From: an uncultured Clostridia bacterium
GTDB taxonomy: Bacteria > Bacillota > Clostridia > Christensenellales > Borkfalkiaceae
Direction: 5' to 3'
DNA: 64,000 nt
Assembly (NCBI GenBank): GCA_934271275.1
Contig: CAKQRD010000005.1
Location: forward strand, 1 to 64,000
Made by a program: the position numbers and the translations under genes. The notes beneath the pieces were generated by a model. That model did no database searches, was not told the origin of the DNA, and saw only the letters and a program-made list of their open reading frames with translations. Below, one piece after another: positions 51,575 through 59,929 of the stretch. Every line of letters starts with the position of its first letter. Within the stretch, counting starts at the first letter, position 1.

Positions 51575-52345
51575 ATGAAAAACTTTAACGAAGAAATGGA
51601 AATATCCGTAAAGAACTGTAATCTGTGGTACGGGGAATTTCAGGCATTAAAAAACATAAACATAGAAATAAGCGGCAAAGAGGTGACCGCGTTTATAGGA
51701 CCTTCGGGTTGCGGCAAAAGCACCTTTCTTAAAATTCTCAACAGAATGAACGATCTGGTCGAAGGTTGCAGAATAGAGGGCGAGTTCGTTATAGGCGGCG
51801 TGAATATTTTCGATAAAGAAACCGACGTGAACGAGCTTCGCAAAAACGTGGGAATGGTTTTCCAGAAGCCGAATCCCTTTCCGATGAGCATCTACGACAA
51901 CGTAGCCTTTGCGCCGAGAACGTTCGGGGTAAGAAAGAAGACGGAGATAGACGAGATAGTTGAGCAAAGCCTTAAACGCGCGAGCATCTGGAACGAGGTT
52001 AAAGACAGATTGAAAAAGAGCGCGCTCGGGCTTTCGGGCGGGCAGCAGCAGAGACTGTGTATAGCAAGGTCGCTTGCGGCAGATCCGAAAATTCTTCTGA
52101 TGGACGAACCGACTTCCGCGTTAGATCCCATATCCACGGGAAAAATAGAAGAGCTTATATCCGAGCTGAAAAAGGATATAACGATAGTAATAGTAACGCA
52201 CAATATGCAGCAGGCGACGAGAATCGCGGATAAAACGGCGTTCTTTTACCTCGGCGAGCTGGTGGAGTACGCGCCGACGGAAGTGTTGTTCTCAACGCCT
52301 TTCGACAAGCGCACGGAAAATTATATAACGGGCAGATTCGGTTAA
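51575..52345 (+). CDS. pstB: Phosphate ABC transporter ATPase PstB
   Basis: 256 residues. Walker A GPSGCGKST at 42-50, Q-loop VFQKPNPFPMS, signature LSGGQQQR, Walker B ILLMDEPTSALDP, switch His in VTHNMQQA. AAGGAGG is 7-8 bases before the ATG. Confidence 0.98.
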   Translation: MKNFNEEMEISVKNCNLWYGEFQALKNINIEISGKEVTAFIGPSGCGKSTFLKILNRMNDLVEGCRIEGEFVIGGVNIFDKETDVNELRKNVGMVFQKPNPFPMSIYDNVAFAPRTFGVRKKTEIDEIVEQSLKRASIWNEVKDRLKKSALGLSGGQQQRLCIARSLAADPKILLMDEPTSALDPISTGKIEELISELKKDITIVIVTHNMQQATRIADKTAFFYLGELVEYAPTEVLFSTPFDKRTENYITGRFG

Positions 52346-52370
52346 TTTTTCAGTTGATTTGCCTAAAATT

Positions 52371-52399
52371 TTGACAAAAAAAAGAGGGTAGTATATAAT
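52371..52399 (+). promoter_or_regulatory. Consensus promoter overlapping the phoU start codon
   Basis: TTGACA (52371-52376), exactly 17 bases, TATAAT (52394-52399). The last two bases of the -10 are the first two of the phoU ATG. A transcript from here would start near 52406, past the phoU start, and could serve phoP-phoR. Confidence 0.7.
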
Positions 52400-53051
52400 G
52401 AGTATAAGGATAAAATACGAAGCGGAGCTTTCGGAAGTATTCAACAAGCTTATCCGTATGTGCAGAGCGACGGAAATAGCGATAGAAAAATCGGTGTCCG
52501 CGCTGGTGAAAAGAAACCGCGAAATATCCGCGGAGGTCATAGCGGAGGATAAGTATATCGACGGCTTGGAACACGAAATAGAGCAGGACTGTCTGAAAAT
52601 ACTTTTAATGGAGCATCCCGTGGCGAGCGATTTCAGAGACGTTTCCGCCGCGCTTAAAATGATAACCGATTTGGAAAGAATAGCCGATCAGGCTTCGGAC
52701 ATTTCGGAAATCGCGCTTCAATTCGGAGAAGAAGAGTATATCAAAGAGCCGGAGCATATCGCGCAGATGGCAAAGTACGCCGTGCAAATGGTAAAGGACG
52801 GCGTGCAGAGTTATATCAATCGCGATTTAGAACTTGCGAGAAGTCTGGAAAAGTCGGACGATAAGGTAGACGAGCTGTTTGAACGGATAAAGCAGGACTT
52901 AATCGACCTTATAAAAAAGGACGGAAAAAACGCCGATCAGGCGATACTGTTTATGATGATAGCCAAGTATCTGGAGCGTATTTCGGATCACGCCGTGAAT
53001 ATCGGGGAGTGGGTGGAATACGCCGTGACGGGCTTCCATAAGCAGGGATAA
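52398..53051 (+). CDS. phoU: Phosphate signalling protein PhoU
   Basis: 217 residues, two three-helix bundles. Metal-site helices show KYEAELSEVFNKLI and DLERIADQASDISE in the first half, YLERISDHAVNIGEWV in the second. It links the Pst transporter to the sensor kinase and keeps phosphate signalling off when phosphate is ample. The next in-frame ATG is 20 codons on and would remove the first helix, so the ATG at 52398 stands; a GAGGG site lies 9 bases upstream. Confidence 0.96.
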   Translation: MSIRIKYEAELSEVFNKLIRMCRATEIAIEKSVSALVKRNREISAEVIAEDKYIDGLEHEIEQDCLKILLMEHPVASDFRDVSAALKMITDLERIADQASDISEIALQFGEEEYIKEPEHIAQMAKYAVQMVKDGVQSYINRDLELARSLEKSDDKVDELFERIKQDLIDLIKKDGKNADQAILFMMIAKYLERISDHAVNIGEWVEYAVTGFHKQG

Positions 53052-53068
53052 AAAAGGAGAAAAACGTT

Positions 53069-53743
53069 TTGGAAAGCAAGCTTATTTACGCCGTAGACGA
53101 CGAGGAAAACATTCGGGAACTGTATTCCTGCGCGCTTTCGGGTGCGGGATTTTCGGTAAAAACCTTCGAGGACGGAAAAAGCCTTTTTTCAGCATTAAAA
53201 CTGACGATACCTGCACTGATTATGTTAGACATAATGCTTGACGGCGCGGACGGATACGAGATTTTGGCGGAACTTAAAGAGGAAGAGCGCACGAAGAATA
53301 TACCCGTAATAATGGTTTCCGCAAAAGGCGAAGAAATAAGCAAAGTAAAAGGACTGAACCTCGGCGCGGACGACTATATAGGAAAGCCGTTCGGCGTTTT
53401 GGAGCTTATCGCAAGGGTAAACGCGGTGCTTCGCAGAACCTCCGTAGAAGCGCAAAAAAGTCTGCGTTTTAAGGACGTGGAAATAGACGAAGAAAAGCAC
53501 GAGGTCAGGATAAACGGAGCAAAAAAGGAACTCACCTTAAAGGAATATAATCTCTTAAAGCTGCTCGTGTCGAAAGCCGAAACGGTTGTAAAAAGAGAAG
53601 AGATATTTTCAAAGGTGTGGGGCGAAGATTTTTTCGGAGAAACGCGAACGCTGGATATACACGTCGCGTCGCTTCGGAAAATACTTGAAGGCTCTTCGGC
53701 GGAAATTTCAACCGTCAGGGGCGTGGGGTATATAATAAAATGA
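53069..53743 (+). CDS. phoP: PhoP/PhoB-type response regulator
   Basis: 224 residues of the OmpR family. Receiver domain with Asp10-Asp11, phospho-acceptor Asp54 (MLDIMLDGADG) and Lys106; winged helix at 130-222 with TLKEYNLLKLLV and RTLDIHVASLRK. TTG start at 53069 with AAGGAG about 9 bases before it. The ATGA overlap with the next gene couples it to its kinase. Likely ligand of the PhoP boxes before pstS. Confidence 0.93.
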   Translation: MESKLIYAVDDEENIRELYSCALSGAGFSVKTFEDGKSLFSALKLTIPALIMLDIMLDGADGYEILAELKEEERTKNIPVIMVSAKGEEISKVKGLNLGADDYIGKPFGVLELIARVNAVLRRTSVEAQKSLRFKDVEIDEEKHEVRINGAKKELTLKEYNLLKLLVSKAETVVKREEIFSKVWGEDFFGETRTLDIHVASLRKILEGSSAEISTVRGVGYIIK

Positions 53744-55413
53744 AAAAGAGAGTTATAATAGCAAACGCGATAATAACCGCGATTGCGCTCGTGTTGATGT
53801 TCGCGCTCGGTATCGTCGTGAGCAAAAGCGATTATAAAGACATAACGGAAGAAAGGCTTAAAGAGCTTACCGCCGTGTACGTCAAAAACTACGCGGGACA
53901 GGAAGATTTCGTCGTTTCGCCGCCGAAGGACGTGAGAATTACTGTAATAGGCGCGGACGGCAAGGTGATAGCGGACAGCGACGCGCTGAACGTCGAGAAC
54001 GCCGAAAACCATCTGGACAGAGAGGAGATAAAAGCCGCAAGGAACGGCAGTCCTAAAACGGTCGTCCGTTTCAGCTCGTCGCTCGGAAAAGAGATGATGT
54101 ACTACGCGGAGACGAAGGATTACGGCGGGGAAAGCTGTTATATAAGGGTGGCGATGCCTGTCGCGAGCGTAAATTCGTACGTCAGCAAAAGCGTGCCGCT
54201 GATGATTTTCATAATGTTTTTCGCGGCGTTTTTATCCTGCGTTGCGGGAATAATCTGCACGAACGGACTGTTAAAGCCTTTGGAAACTATAAAGGACGGA
54301 CTTTCGGAGATAGAACGCGGAGAATTTAAACATCTTCCGCCGACCACGGGCGACGCGGAGCTTAACAAAATTCTGAGCGATATAAACGACGTTTCGGAAA
54401 AGCTTGAAAAAAGCTATGCGGAAGCGAGAACGGAGCGCGAAAAGCTCGATTATATATTGAGCAACGTTTCGGACGGCATAGTAGTTACTTCCGAAGACCT
54501 GAAACTCGTCGCGGCGAACAGGAGCGCGCAGGCGATATTCGGCGTGACGGGCGGAGAGGGCAAGGACGTCAGCGTGTTGACCGCCAACGAAAGATTTCTG
54601 ACGGCGATACGGCATTGCGCGAGCGATAAAAAGGACAGAATATTCACTCTCGACCTCGGCGAAAAGTGGTTTTTGGTTACTGTCAGAAACACCGAAAACG
54701 ACACCGTTATAGCGGTGCTTACCGACGTGACGGCAGAAAAGAACGGAGAAAAGGTGCGGCTGGAATTTTTTGCCAACGCCTCGCACGAATTAAAAACTCC
54801 GCTCACTGCCATAAAGGGCTTTAACGATATGATTTCGCTGGGCGTTTCGGACGAAAAAATCAAGGGCTATTCCGCAAAAATCGACAAGGAAACGGAAAGA
54901 ATGCTGACGCTCATCGGCGATATGTTGAAGTTGAGCAAATTAGAAAATCTTTCCGCGCCCGACAAGTCGGAAGAGGTTTCGCTAAAAAGCGTGGCGGAAG
55001 AGGTCGTCGAAAGCTTAAAGCCGATAGCGAAAGAGAAGAAGGTGATGCTTACCGTCGGCGGCGACGTGACGGAAAAAGGCGAGCGCGAGCATTTTTACGA
55101 GCTGATAAAAAATCTTGCGGAAAACTCGGTGAGGTATAACGTCGAAGGAGGCAAAGCGGAAATAAAGCTCGGCGAGCGCGGCGGCAAAAAGTTTTTGTCG
55201 GTCGCGGACGACGGCATCGGCATAGACGAAGAAAATCAGGGCAGAATTTTCGAGCGGTTTTATCGCGTGGATAAATCCCGTTCGAGAGCGACGGGCGGCA
55301 CGGGACTCGGACTCGCGATAGCAAAACATATCTGCGAGCTGTACGGCGCGGAAATTTCGCTTAAATCCCGACTCGGCGTCGGCACGACCGTTAAAGTATT
55401 TTTTAACGATTAA
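53740..55413 (+). CDS. phoR: PhoR-type sensor histidine kinase
   Basis: 557 residues. Two spans (about 5-27 and 152-174) enclose a 125-residue extracytoplasmic domain; HAMP (175-225), PAS (about 236-330), HisKA with FFANASHELKTPLTAIKG (His349), and the ATPase domain with N box LIKNLAENSVRYN, DDGIGIDEE and TGGTGLGLAI. Works with the upstream regulator, with PhoU and Pst as the probable phosphate signal input. Confidence 0.94.
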   Translation: MKKRVIIANAIITAIALVLMFALGIVVSKSDYKDITEERLKELTAVYVKNYAGQEDFVVSPPKDVRITVIGADGKVIADSDALNVENAENHLDREEIKAARNGSPKTVVRFSSSLGKEMMYYAETKDYGGESCYIRVAMPVASVNSYVSKSVPLMIFIMFFAAFLSCVAGIICTNGLLKPLETIKDGLSEIERGEFKHLPPTTGDAELNKILSDINDVSEKLEKSYAEARTEREKLDYILSNVSDGIVVTSEDLKLVAANRSAQAIFGVTGGEGKDVSVLTANERFLTAIRHCASDKKDRIFTLDLGEKWFLVTVRNTENDTVIAVLTDVTAEKNGEKVRLEFFANASHELKTPLTAIKGFNDMISLGVSDEKIKGYSAKIDKETERMLTLIGDMLKLSKLENLSAPDKSEEVSLKSVAEEVVESLKPIAKEKKVMLTVGGDVTEKGEREHFYELIKNLAENSVRYNVEGGKAEIKLGERGGKKFLSVADDGIGIDEENQGRIFERFYRVDKSRSRATGGTGLGLAIAKHICELYGAEISLKSRLGVGTTVKVFFND

Positions 55414-55490
55414 AAGTCGAAAGTCAATTAAAAGACGATAGTTGCAAATTATCGGAAACGGAAAAACGAGAAAAACTAATACAGACGTAA

Positions 55491-55539
55491 AAAATCGGTT
55501 TCGGTTGAACGGATTTATCGCTCAATCAAAACCGATTTT
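55491..55539. terminator. Bidirectional terminator between phoR and sepF
   Basis: AAAATCGGTTT (55491-55501) pairs with AAACCGATTTT (55529-55539), with a second helix inside; T-rich ends on both strands suit the convergent genes. Confidence 0.75.
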
Positions 55540-55571
55540 ATCGTATCTCAAAATTCAGTAATCGTAGGAAA

Positions 55572-56030
55572 TCAACCTTCGTGAACCTCTACGCCGCAGG
55601 GGGAGAACATAAAAATGTTTTTTTGCATTTCGTAAACGCCGCCGCCCAAAGCGTAAATCGCGCCCGAAAGCATATCGAGAATGCGAAGCGCGGTTTCGGT
55701 TTTAAGTTCGGTCAGATGCACGACGGCGGTTTTGTTCGCTTTAAGCGCGTCGATAATTTTTTCCACTTCGTCGTAAGAAGAGGGCATAAAAACGGAAACG
55801 GGGTTTCTGTCGTCCGCGGGATTTTCTCCGACGGAATTGCCCAAACTGCCGGAAGGGGAAGAATACGCGCCCGTATACGCGCCGCTTTTATACGTTCCGT
55901 AAGAATCGCGGTCGCCGAGAACCGAACCCGAGCCTCTGCGCTCCGAATCGTTTCTGCCGAACGCGTCGTCGCCGCGCCTGTCGCGGTCGCCGCCTCTTCT
56001 GTCTTTACCGAACAGGTCGAATACGCCCAT
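55572..56030 (-). CDS. sepF: Cell division protein SepF
   Basis: 152 residues. N-terminal amphipathic membrane anchor (MGVFDLFGK), a long Arg/Asp/Gly/Ser-rich linker (about 10-75), and the SepF core (PVSVFMPSSYDEVEKIIDAL, VVHLTELKTETALRILDMLSGA). It ties FtsZ to the membrane. Follows yggS, the usual neighbour. Confidence 0.94.
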   Translation of the reverse strand: MGVFDLFGKDRRGGDRDRRGDDAFGRNDSERRGSGSVLGDRDSYGTYKSGAYTGAYSSPSGSLGNSVGENPADDRNPVSVFMPSSYDEVEKIIDALKANKTAVVHLTELKTETALRILDMLSGAIYALGGGVYEMQKNIFMFSPCGVEVHEG

Positions 56031-56041
56031 AAATAAACTCC

Positions 56042-56719
56042 TTAAACTCTCTTTCCGAACAACGCCGAGCCGAGTCTTATTTCGTTACTTCCGCAGCGGA
56101 TAGCGGTTTTATAATCCTCGCTCATACCCATAGAAAGCACGGAAAGCCCGCCGCCGCCGAGATTTATTTTATCATAAATGCCGCGCATTTGCAAGCATAA
56201 TTTTTCCTTTAAGTTTTCGTCGTCGATTTTCGGGAGCATCGCCATAAGCCCGCAAACGTTCAGACGGGGGAGCGCCGAAATCGCAAAAAAAGCTTCTTCG
56301 GCGTTATCGGGGGTGAAGCCGCTTTTGGAAAGCTCGCCGCCGATATTGATTTCTATAAGAATTTTCTGCGAAACGTTTCTTTTTTCGGCTTCGGCTGAAA
56401 CGGCTTCCGCGAGTCGCAGGCTGTCTATCGAATGAATAATATCCACCCGCCCGACGAGGTATTTGACCTTGTTCGTTTGGAGGTGACCTATAAAATCCTG
56501 CCGCGCCGAGGCGATAAGATCGGTTTTTTCGCGAAATTCCTGAACGCGGTTTTCCGCAACGACTTCTACGCCCGCCTTTACGGCAACGTTGATAAGTTCC
56601 GCGGGAACGGTTTTAGTCGCCGCGACGAGGGTAATTTTTTCGCCTCTGTCGTTACCCGCGGCAATCTCCGATAATACTTTTTTAACGTTTTCTTCGATTT
56701 TAATACTATCGTCAATCAT
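56042..56719 (-). CDS. yggS: YggS family pyridoxal phosphate homeostasis protein
   Basis: About 225 residues, single-domain PLP barrel. The PLP lysine is in LVAATKTVPAELI, with VAENRVQEF, FIGHLQTNK and SMGMSEDYKTAIRCGSNEIR also conserved. The ATG at 56719 is the first ATG in frame; a TTG at 56734 is possible and no Shine-Dalgarno site is clear for either. Confidence 0.94.
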   Translation of the reverse strand: MIDDSIKIEENVKKVLSEIAAGNDRGEKITLVAATKTVPAELINVAVKAGVEVVAENRVQEFREKTDLIASARQDFIGHLQTNKVKYLVGRVDIIHSIDSLRLAEAVSAEAEKRNVSQKILIEINIGGELSKSGFTPDNAEEAFFAISALPRLNVCGLMAMLPKIDDENLKEKLCLQMRGIYDKINLGGGGLSVLSMGMSEDYKTAIRCGSNEIRLGSALFGKRV

Positions 56720-56751
56720 AAAATCATAAATCAAAAAACCGCTTGTCCGCC

Positions 56752-57522
56752 TTAAACTCCCAACTCTTCGAGAAGGTCGTTCATATCGTAAAGTCCGCGC
56801 GACTTGCCCGCGATAAATCTCGCGGCTCTCACCGCGCCGTCCGCAAACAACGCCCTGTCGGAAGCGGAGTGAGAGAGAGTCAAAACCTCGTTTTCGCCCG
56901 CAAACAGCACGTCGTGTTCGCCGACTATGTTCCCGCCCCGAACCGCGTGTATACCGATTTCGTTTTTATCGCGCTTGCCTACGATTCCGTTTCTGCCGTA
57001 AACGCAGAATTTTTCGGGAAGAACATTTTTAATTTCGTCCGCAATCATAACCGCCGTGCCGCTGGGCGCGTCAACTTTCTGATTGTGGTGTTTTTCGATA
57101 ATTTCGACGTCGAAGCCCGAAAGAGCCTTTGCCGCCTGCTTTACGAGCTTAACGAGAACGTTCACGCCGACGGACATATTCGCAGAGCGGAATAGCGCGA
57201 CTTTTTCGGAAGACTTGATGGCCGCCTTTTTATCTTCTTCGGTATAGCCCGTCGCGCAAAGCACTGCGGGAACTCCGTTTTTCTCCGCATAGGGCAGAAG
57301 CTGTTCTAACGAAAGTCTTGAAGAAAAATCTATAATCACGTCGGGCTTGCCGACTTTTTCGGAAACCTTTTCGATATTACAAAAAACGGGGAAAGATGAA
57401 TCGGAAAAATCTTCATTTATATCCACGCCGCAAAACGCCCGCATATCGCTTTCGCAGGAAAGCGCCGCTTTAACTTTTTTGCCCATTCTTCCGTTTGCGC
57501 CGTAAATCAACACGTTTATCAT
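56752..57522 (-). CDS. dapB: 4-Hydroxy-tetrahydrodipicolinate reductase
   Basis: 256 residues. GANGRMGKK nucleotide loop, IDFSSR, CATGYTEED, and the substrate motif EKHHNQKVDAPSGTA. Produces tetrahydrodipicolinate, the substrate of Ddh. 17 bases after dapA. Confidence 0.97.
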   Translation of the reverse strand: MINVLIYGANGRMGKKVKAALSCESDMRAFCGVDINEDFSDSSFPVFCNIEKVSEKVGKPDVIIDFSSRLSLEQLLPYAEKNGVPAVLCATGYTEEDKKAAIKSSEKVALFRSANMSVGVNVLVKLVKQAAKALSGFDVEIIEKHHNQKVDAPSGTAVMIADEIKNVLPEKFCVYGRNGIVGKRDKNEIGIHAVRGGNIVGEHDVLFAGENEVLTLSHSASDRALFADGAVRAARFIAGKSRGLYDMNDLLEELGV

Positions 57523-57539
57523 ATAAAAACTCCCTTAAA

Positions 57540-58433
57540 TCAAGCGCGAATGGTAAGCCCGTAAGAAGAAAGCACTTTTTTAAGCTCTTCTTCGTGCGGT
57601 TTTTCGAGTTCGGTGAGCGGCGCGCGAACGAAGCCGCGGCAAAGCCCCAAAAGCTCGCAGGCTTTTTTGACGGGAATGGGGTTAACTTCCGAGAACATAG
57701 CGTTCATAAGCGGCAGAAGCTTTTGCTGTAAAGCCTTCGCTCCCGCCTTGTCGCCCGCATAGTAAAGCCTTGCCACGTCGCCGACCTCTTTCGGCATGAC
57801 GTTGGAAGCGACTGATATAAGCCCGTAAGAGCCGAGTTCAAGAATATCGTAGTTAAGCCCGTCGTCGCCGGAATAAAGCGCGGTTTTGCCCGAGATCAGA
57901 GAAGCCGTTTCCGCAATTTGATCAAGCTTTCCGCACGCTTCTTTAATGCCGCCGATTTTAGGGTTTTCGGCGATTTCCGCCATAGTCTCGGGGAGGATAT
58001 TCACTCCCGTGCGGGAGGGAACGTTATAACATAAAACGGGAATATCCACGTTTTCGCAAATATCGTTATAATATTTTACAAGCCCCTTTCGGGTACATTT
58101 GTTGTAGTAGGGGGTGACGACGAGAAGACCGTCCGCGCCGAGCTTTTCCGCAAGCACGCTTTTTTCGATCGCTTTTTTGGTGCAGTTGCTGCCCGTGCCG
58201 AGAATAAGCTTTACCCTTCCCGCAATGCGTTCTTTGGCGAATTTTGCTATAAGCTCGTATTCCTCTTCGGAAACGGTAGAAGCCTCGCCGGTCGTGCCGA
58301 GAACGCAAAGCGCCTCGATTTTACCTTCGATTTGTCTGTCTATCAGCCTTCCGAACGCCTCGAAATCTATGCCGTCCTCCGTGAACGGGGTGACGGCGGC
58401 TGTGCAAGTGCCTTTAAAAACGGTTTTATTCAT
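57540..58433 (-). CDS. dapA: 4-Hydroxy-tetrahydrodipicolinate synthase
   Basis: 297 residues, class I aldolase barrel. GTTGEASTVSEEE, VTPYYNKCTRKGL, CYNVPSRTGVN with the catalytic Tyr, and the Schiff-base Lys in IGGIKEACG. GGAGG is 7 bases before the ATG. It may have its own promoter in the repeat-bearing leader, because a terminator follows asd. Confidence 0.97.
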   Translation of the reverse strand: MNKTVFKGTCTAAVTPFTEDGIDFEAFGRLIDRQIEGKIEALCVLGTTGEASTVSEEEYELIAKFAKERIAGRVKLILGTGSNCTKKAIEKSVLAEKLGADGLLVVTPYYNKCTRKGLVKYYNDICENVDIPVLCYNVPSRTGVNILPETMAEIAENPKIGGIKEACGKLDQIAETASLISGKTALYSGDDGLNYDILELGSYGLISVASNVMPKEVGDVARLYYAGDKAGAKALQQKLLPLMNAMFSEVNPIPVKKACELLGLCRGFVRAPLTELEKPHEEELKKVLSSYGLTIRA

Positions 58434-58500
58434 AAAAAAACCTCCTGAAAAAACTTTATGCCCGAAAATGCTTTTAAGAAGAACCTCGGGTAAAAAGAAA

Positions 58501-58542
58501 GTCGTGTAAAAAATATTCTGTAAAAAACGTTCTGTAAAAAAC
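58501..58542. repeat. Three 14-bp tandem repeats upstream of dapA
   Basis: Units at 58501-58514, 58515-58528 and 58529-58542 share TGTAAAAAA in the same phase (minus strand TTTTTTACA). The right-hand unit supplies a possible -35, TTTACA (58538-58533), 17 bases from TATTTT (58515-58510) on the minus strand, so the array overlaps a candidate dapA promoter. Confidence 0.6.
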
Positions 58543-58575
58543 TTCGGAAAAAAACGAACTTCAAAGAAAAAGAAC

Positions 58576-58608
58576 GTCGGGCGGGCGAGCCGAACGCGCC
58601 CGCCCGAC
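58576..58608 (-). terminator. Terminator or attenuator between asd and dapA
   Basis: A 12-bp GC-rich perfect stem (58576-58587 with 58597-58608) begins 15 bases after the asd stop; on the minus strand GTTCTTTTTCTTT follows. Confidence 0.85.
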
Positions 58609-58623
58609 TTGAAAGGAAAACCG

Positions 58624-59655
58624 TTATTTATCGAATCTTCCGTCGTAGTTGTTTTTAACCGCGCCGAGTTCTATCGCCTTTTCGGCAATCTGAACGGCGT
58701 TCGTAGCCGCGCCTTTCCTTATGTTATCTGCAACCACCCAGAAATTCACGCCCGAAGGAACGGTGTCGTCCGTTCTTATTCTGCCTACGAAAACCTCGTT
58801 TTTGTTTTCCGCGGTAACGGGCATAGGGTAAAGGAGCTTTTCGGGATCGTCCTGAACGATAACACCTTCCGCCTTTTCGAGAACGGCTCTCACGGCTTCC
58901 GCGGTGCAGGGCTTATCGAATTCCACGTTGACGGATTCGCTGTGGCCGTAATAAACGGGAACGCGCACGCATGTCGCGGTGACTTTAACGTTTTGGTCGC
59001 CGAGAATTTTTTTGGTCTCGAAAATCATTTTATCCTCTTCGCGGGTGTAGCCGTTGTCGAGGAAAACGTCTATATGCGGCAAGCAGTTGCCGAAAATGGG
59101 ATAGGGGAATTTCTGCGGTTTTTCTCCGCAGATTCCGCCTTTAAGGTCGTTGAAACCCTTAACGCCCGCGCCCGAAACAGCCTGATATGTGGAGTAAATC
59201 ACGCGTTTGATGCCGAAAGCCTCGTGCAGAGGTTTAAGCGCGACGACCGCCTGAATGGTGGAACAGTTAGGGTTCGCTATAATATTTCTATGCCATAAAA
59301 CGTCGTTCGGGTTACATTCGGGAACGACGAGGGGAACGAGAGGATCTCTTCTCCAGGCGTTGGAATTATCAATAACGAGCGCGCCGTGCTTTGCGAAAAC
59401 GGGCGCGAATTCTTTGCTGACGTCGCCGCCCGCGGAAAAAAGAGCTATGTCGATTTTCTTGTCTACGACATTTTTTTCGCAAAGTTCGATGATTTCGTAG
59501 GGCTTACCCATAAAATCCACGGTAGAACCCGCGGATCTTGCGGAAGCGAAAAGGTAGTAGTTTTCTACGGGAAGCTGTCTTTCGGTAAGCACTTCCAAAA
59601 ATTTTCTGCCTACCATACCGGTCGCGCCGACGACCGCAACGTTATATTTTTTCAT
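58624..59655 (-). CDS. asd: Aspartate-semialdehyde dehydrogenase
   Basis: 343 residues. VVGATGMVGRKFLEVL nucleotide loop, catalytic Cys in IIANPNCSTIQ, YQAVSGAGVKG and the substrate His in YYGHSESVNVEF. The ATG at 59655 has AGGAG 10 bases upstream; the longer open frame before it is AT-rich non-coding DNA. First step shared by lysine and DAP synthesis. No convincing promoter was found; an AT-rich stretch (59680-59700) contains TATAAT-like strings. Confidence 0.97.
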   Translation of the reverse strand: MKKYNVAVVGATGMVGRKFLEVLTERQLPVENYYLFASARSAGSTVDFMGKPYEIIELCEKNVVDKKIDIALFSAGGDVSKEFAPVFAKHGALVIDNSNAWRRDPLVPLVVPECNPNDVLWHRNIIANPNCSTIQAVVALKPLHEAFGIKRVIYSTYQAVSGAGVKGFNDLKGGICGEKPQKFPYPIFGNCLPHIDVFLDNGYTREEDKMIFETKKILGDQNVKVTATCVRVPVYYGHSESVNVEFDKPCTAEAVRAVLEKAEGVIVQDDPEKLLYPMPVTAENKNEVFVGRIRTDDTVPSGVNFWVVADNIRKGAATNAVQIAEKAIELGAVKNNYDGRFDK

Positions 59656-59750
59656 ACTCGCAAAACTCCTGATACGATTTAGGTTATTATATATATTATC
59701 ATTAAAAGGAGAAAAAGTAAAGTTTTTTTTCGTAACGGGGCTATTTTTGT

Positions 59751-59779
59751 TTGTAAAAAAATTGATTTTAGTATACACT
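59751..59779 (+). promoter_or_regulatory. Candidate promoter of the DUF624-like gene
   Basis: TTGTAA (59751-59756), 17 bases, TACACT (59774-59779). The start near 59786 leaves a leader of about 144 bases. Confidence 0.45.
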
Positions 59780-59797
59780 ATATACGGAAAAACTCGG

Positions 59798-59898
59798 AGA
59801 AGGGCGACTCCTTCTTTTTTGAAATATATACCGCAAAGAAAATTCCCGCAAGGTAAGAAAGAAAAGTTCGCGATTATCGCGATATAAAGGTGCGGGAA
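59798..59898 (+). promoter_or_regulatory. Structured leader with terminator-like hairpin
   Basis: AGAAGG (59798-59803) pairs with CCTTCT (59810-59815) and is followed by five T: an attenuator shape, with an alternative GGAG/CTCC pairing. Further on TTCCCGC (59843-59849) pairs with GCGGGAA (59892-59898) and encloses a TCGCGAT/ATCGCGA hairpin (59868-59882). I do not recognise a known riboswitch. Confidence 0.45.
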
Positions 59899-59929
59899 AA
59901 GAAGCGGAAATAATTACGGAGAGAAACTG

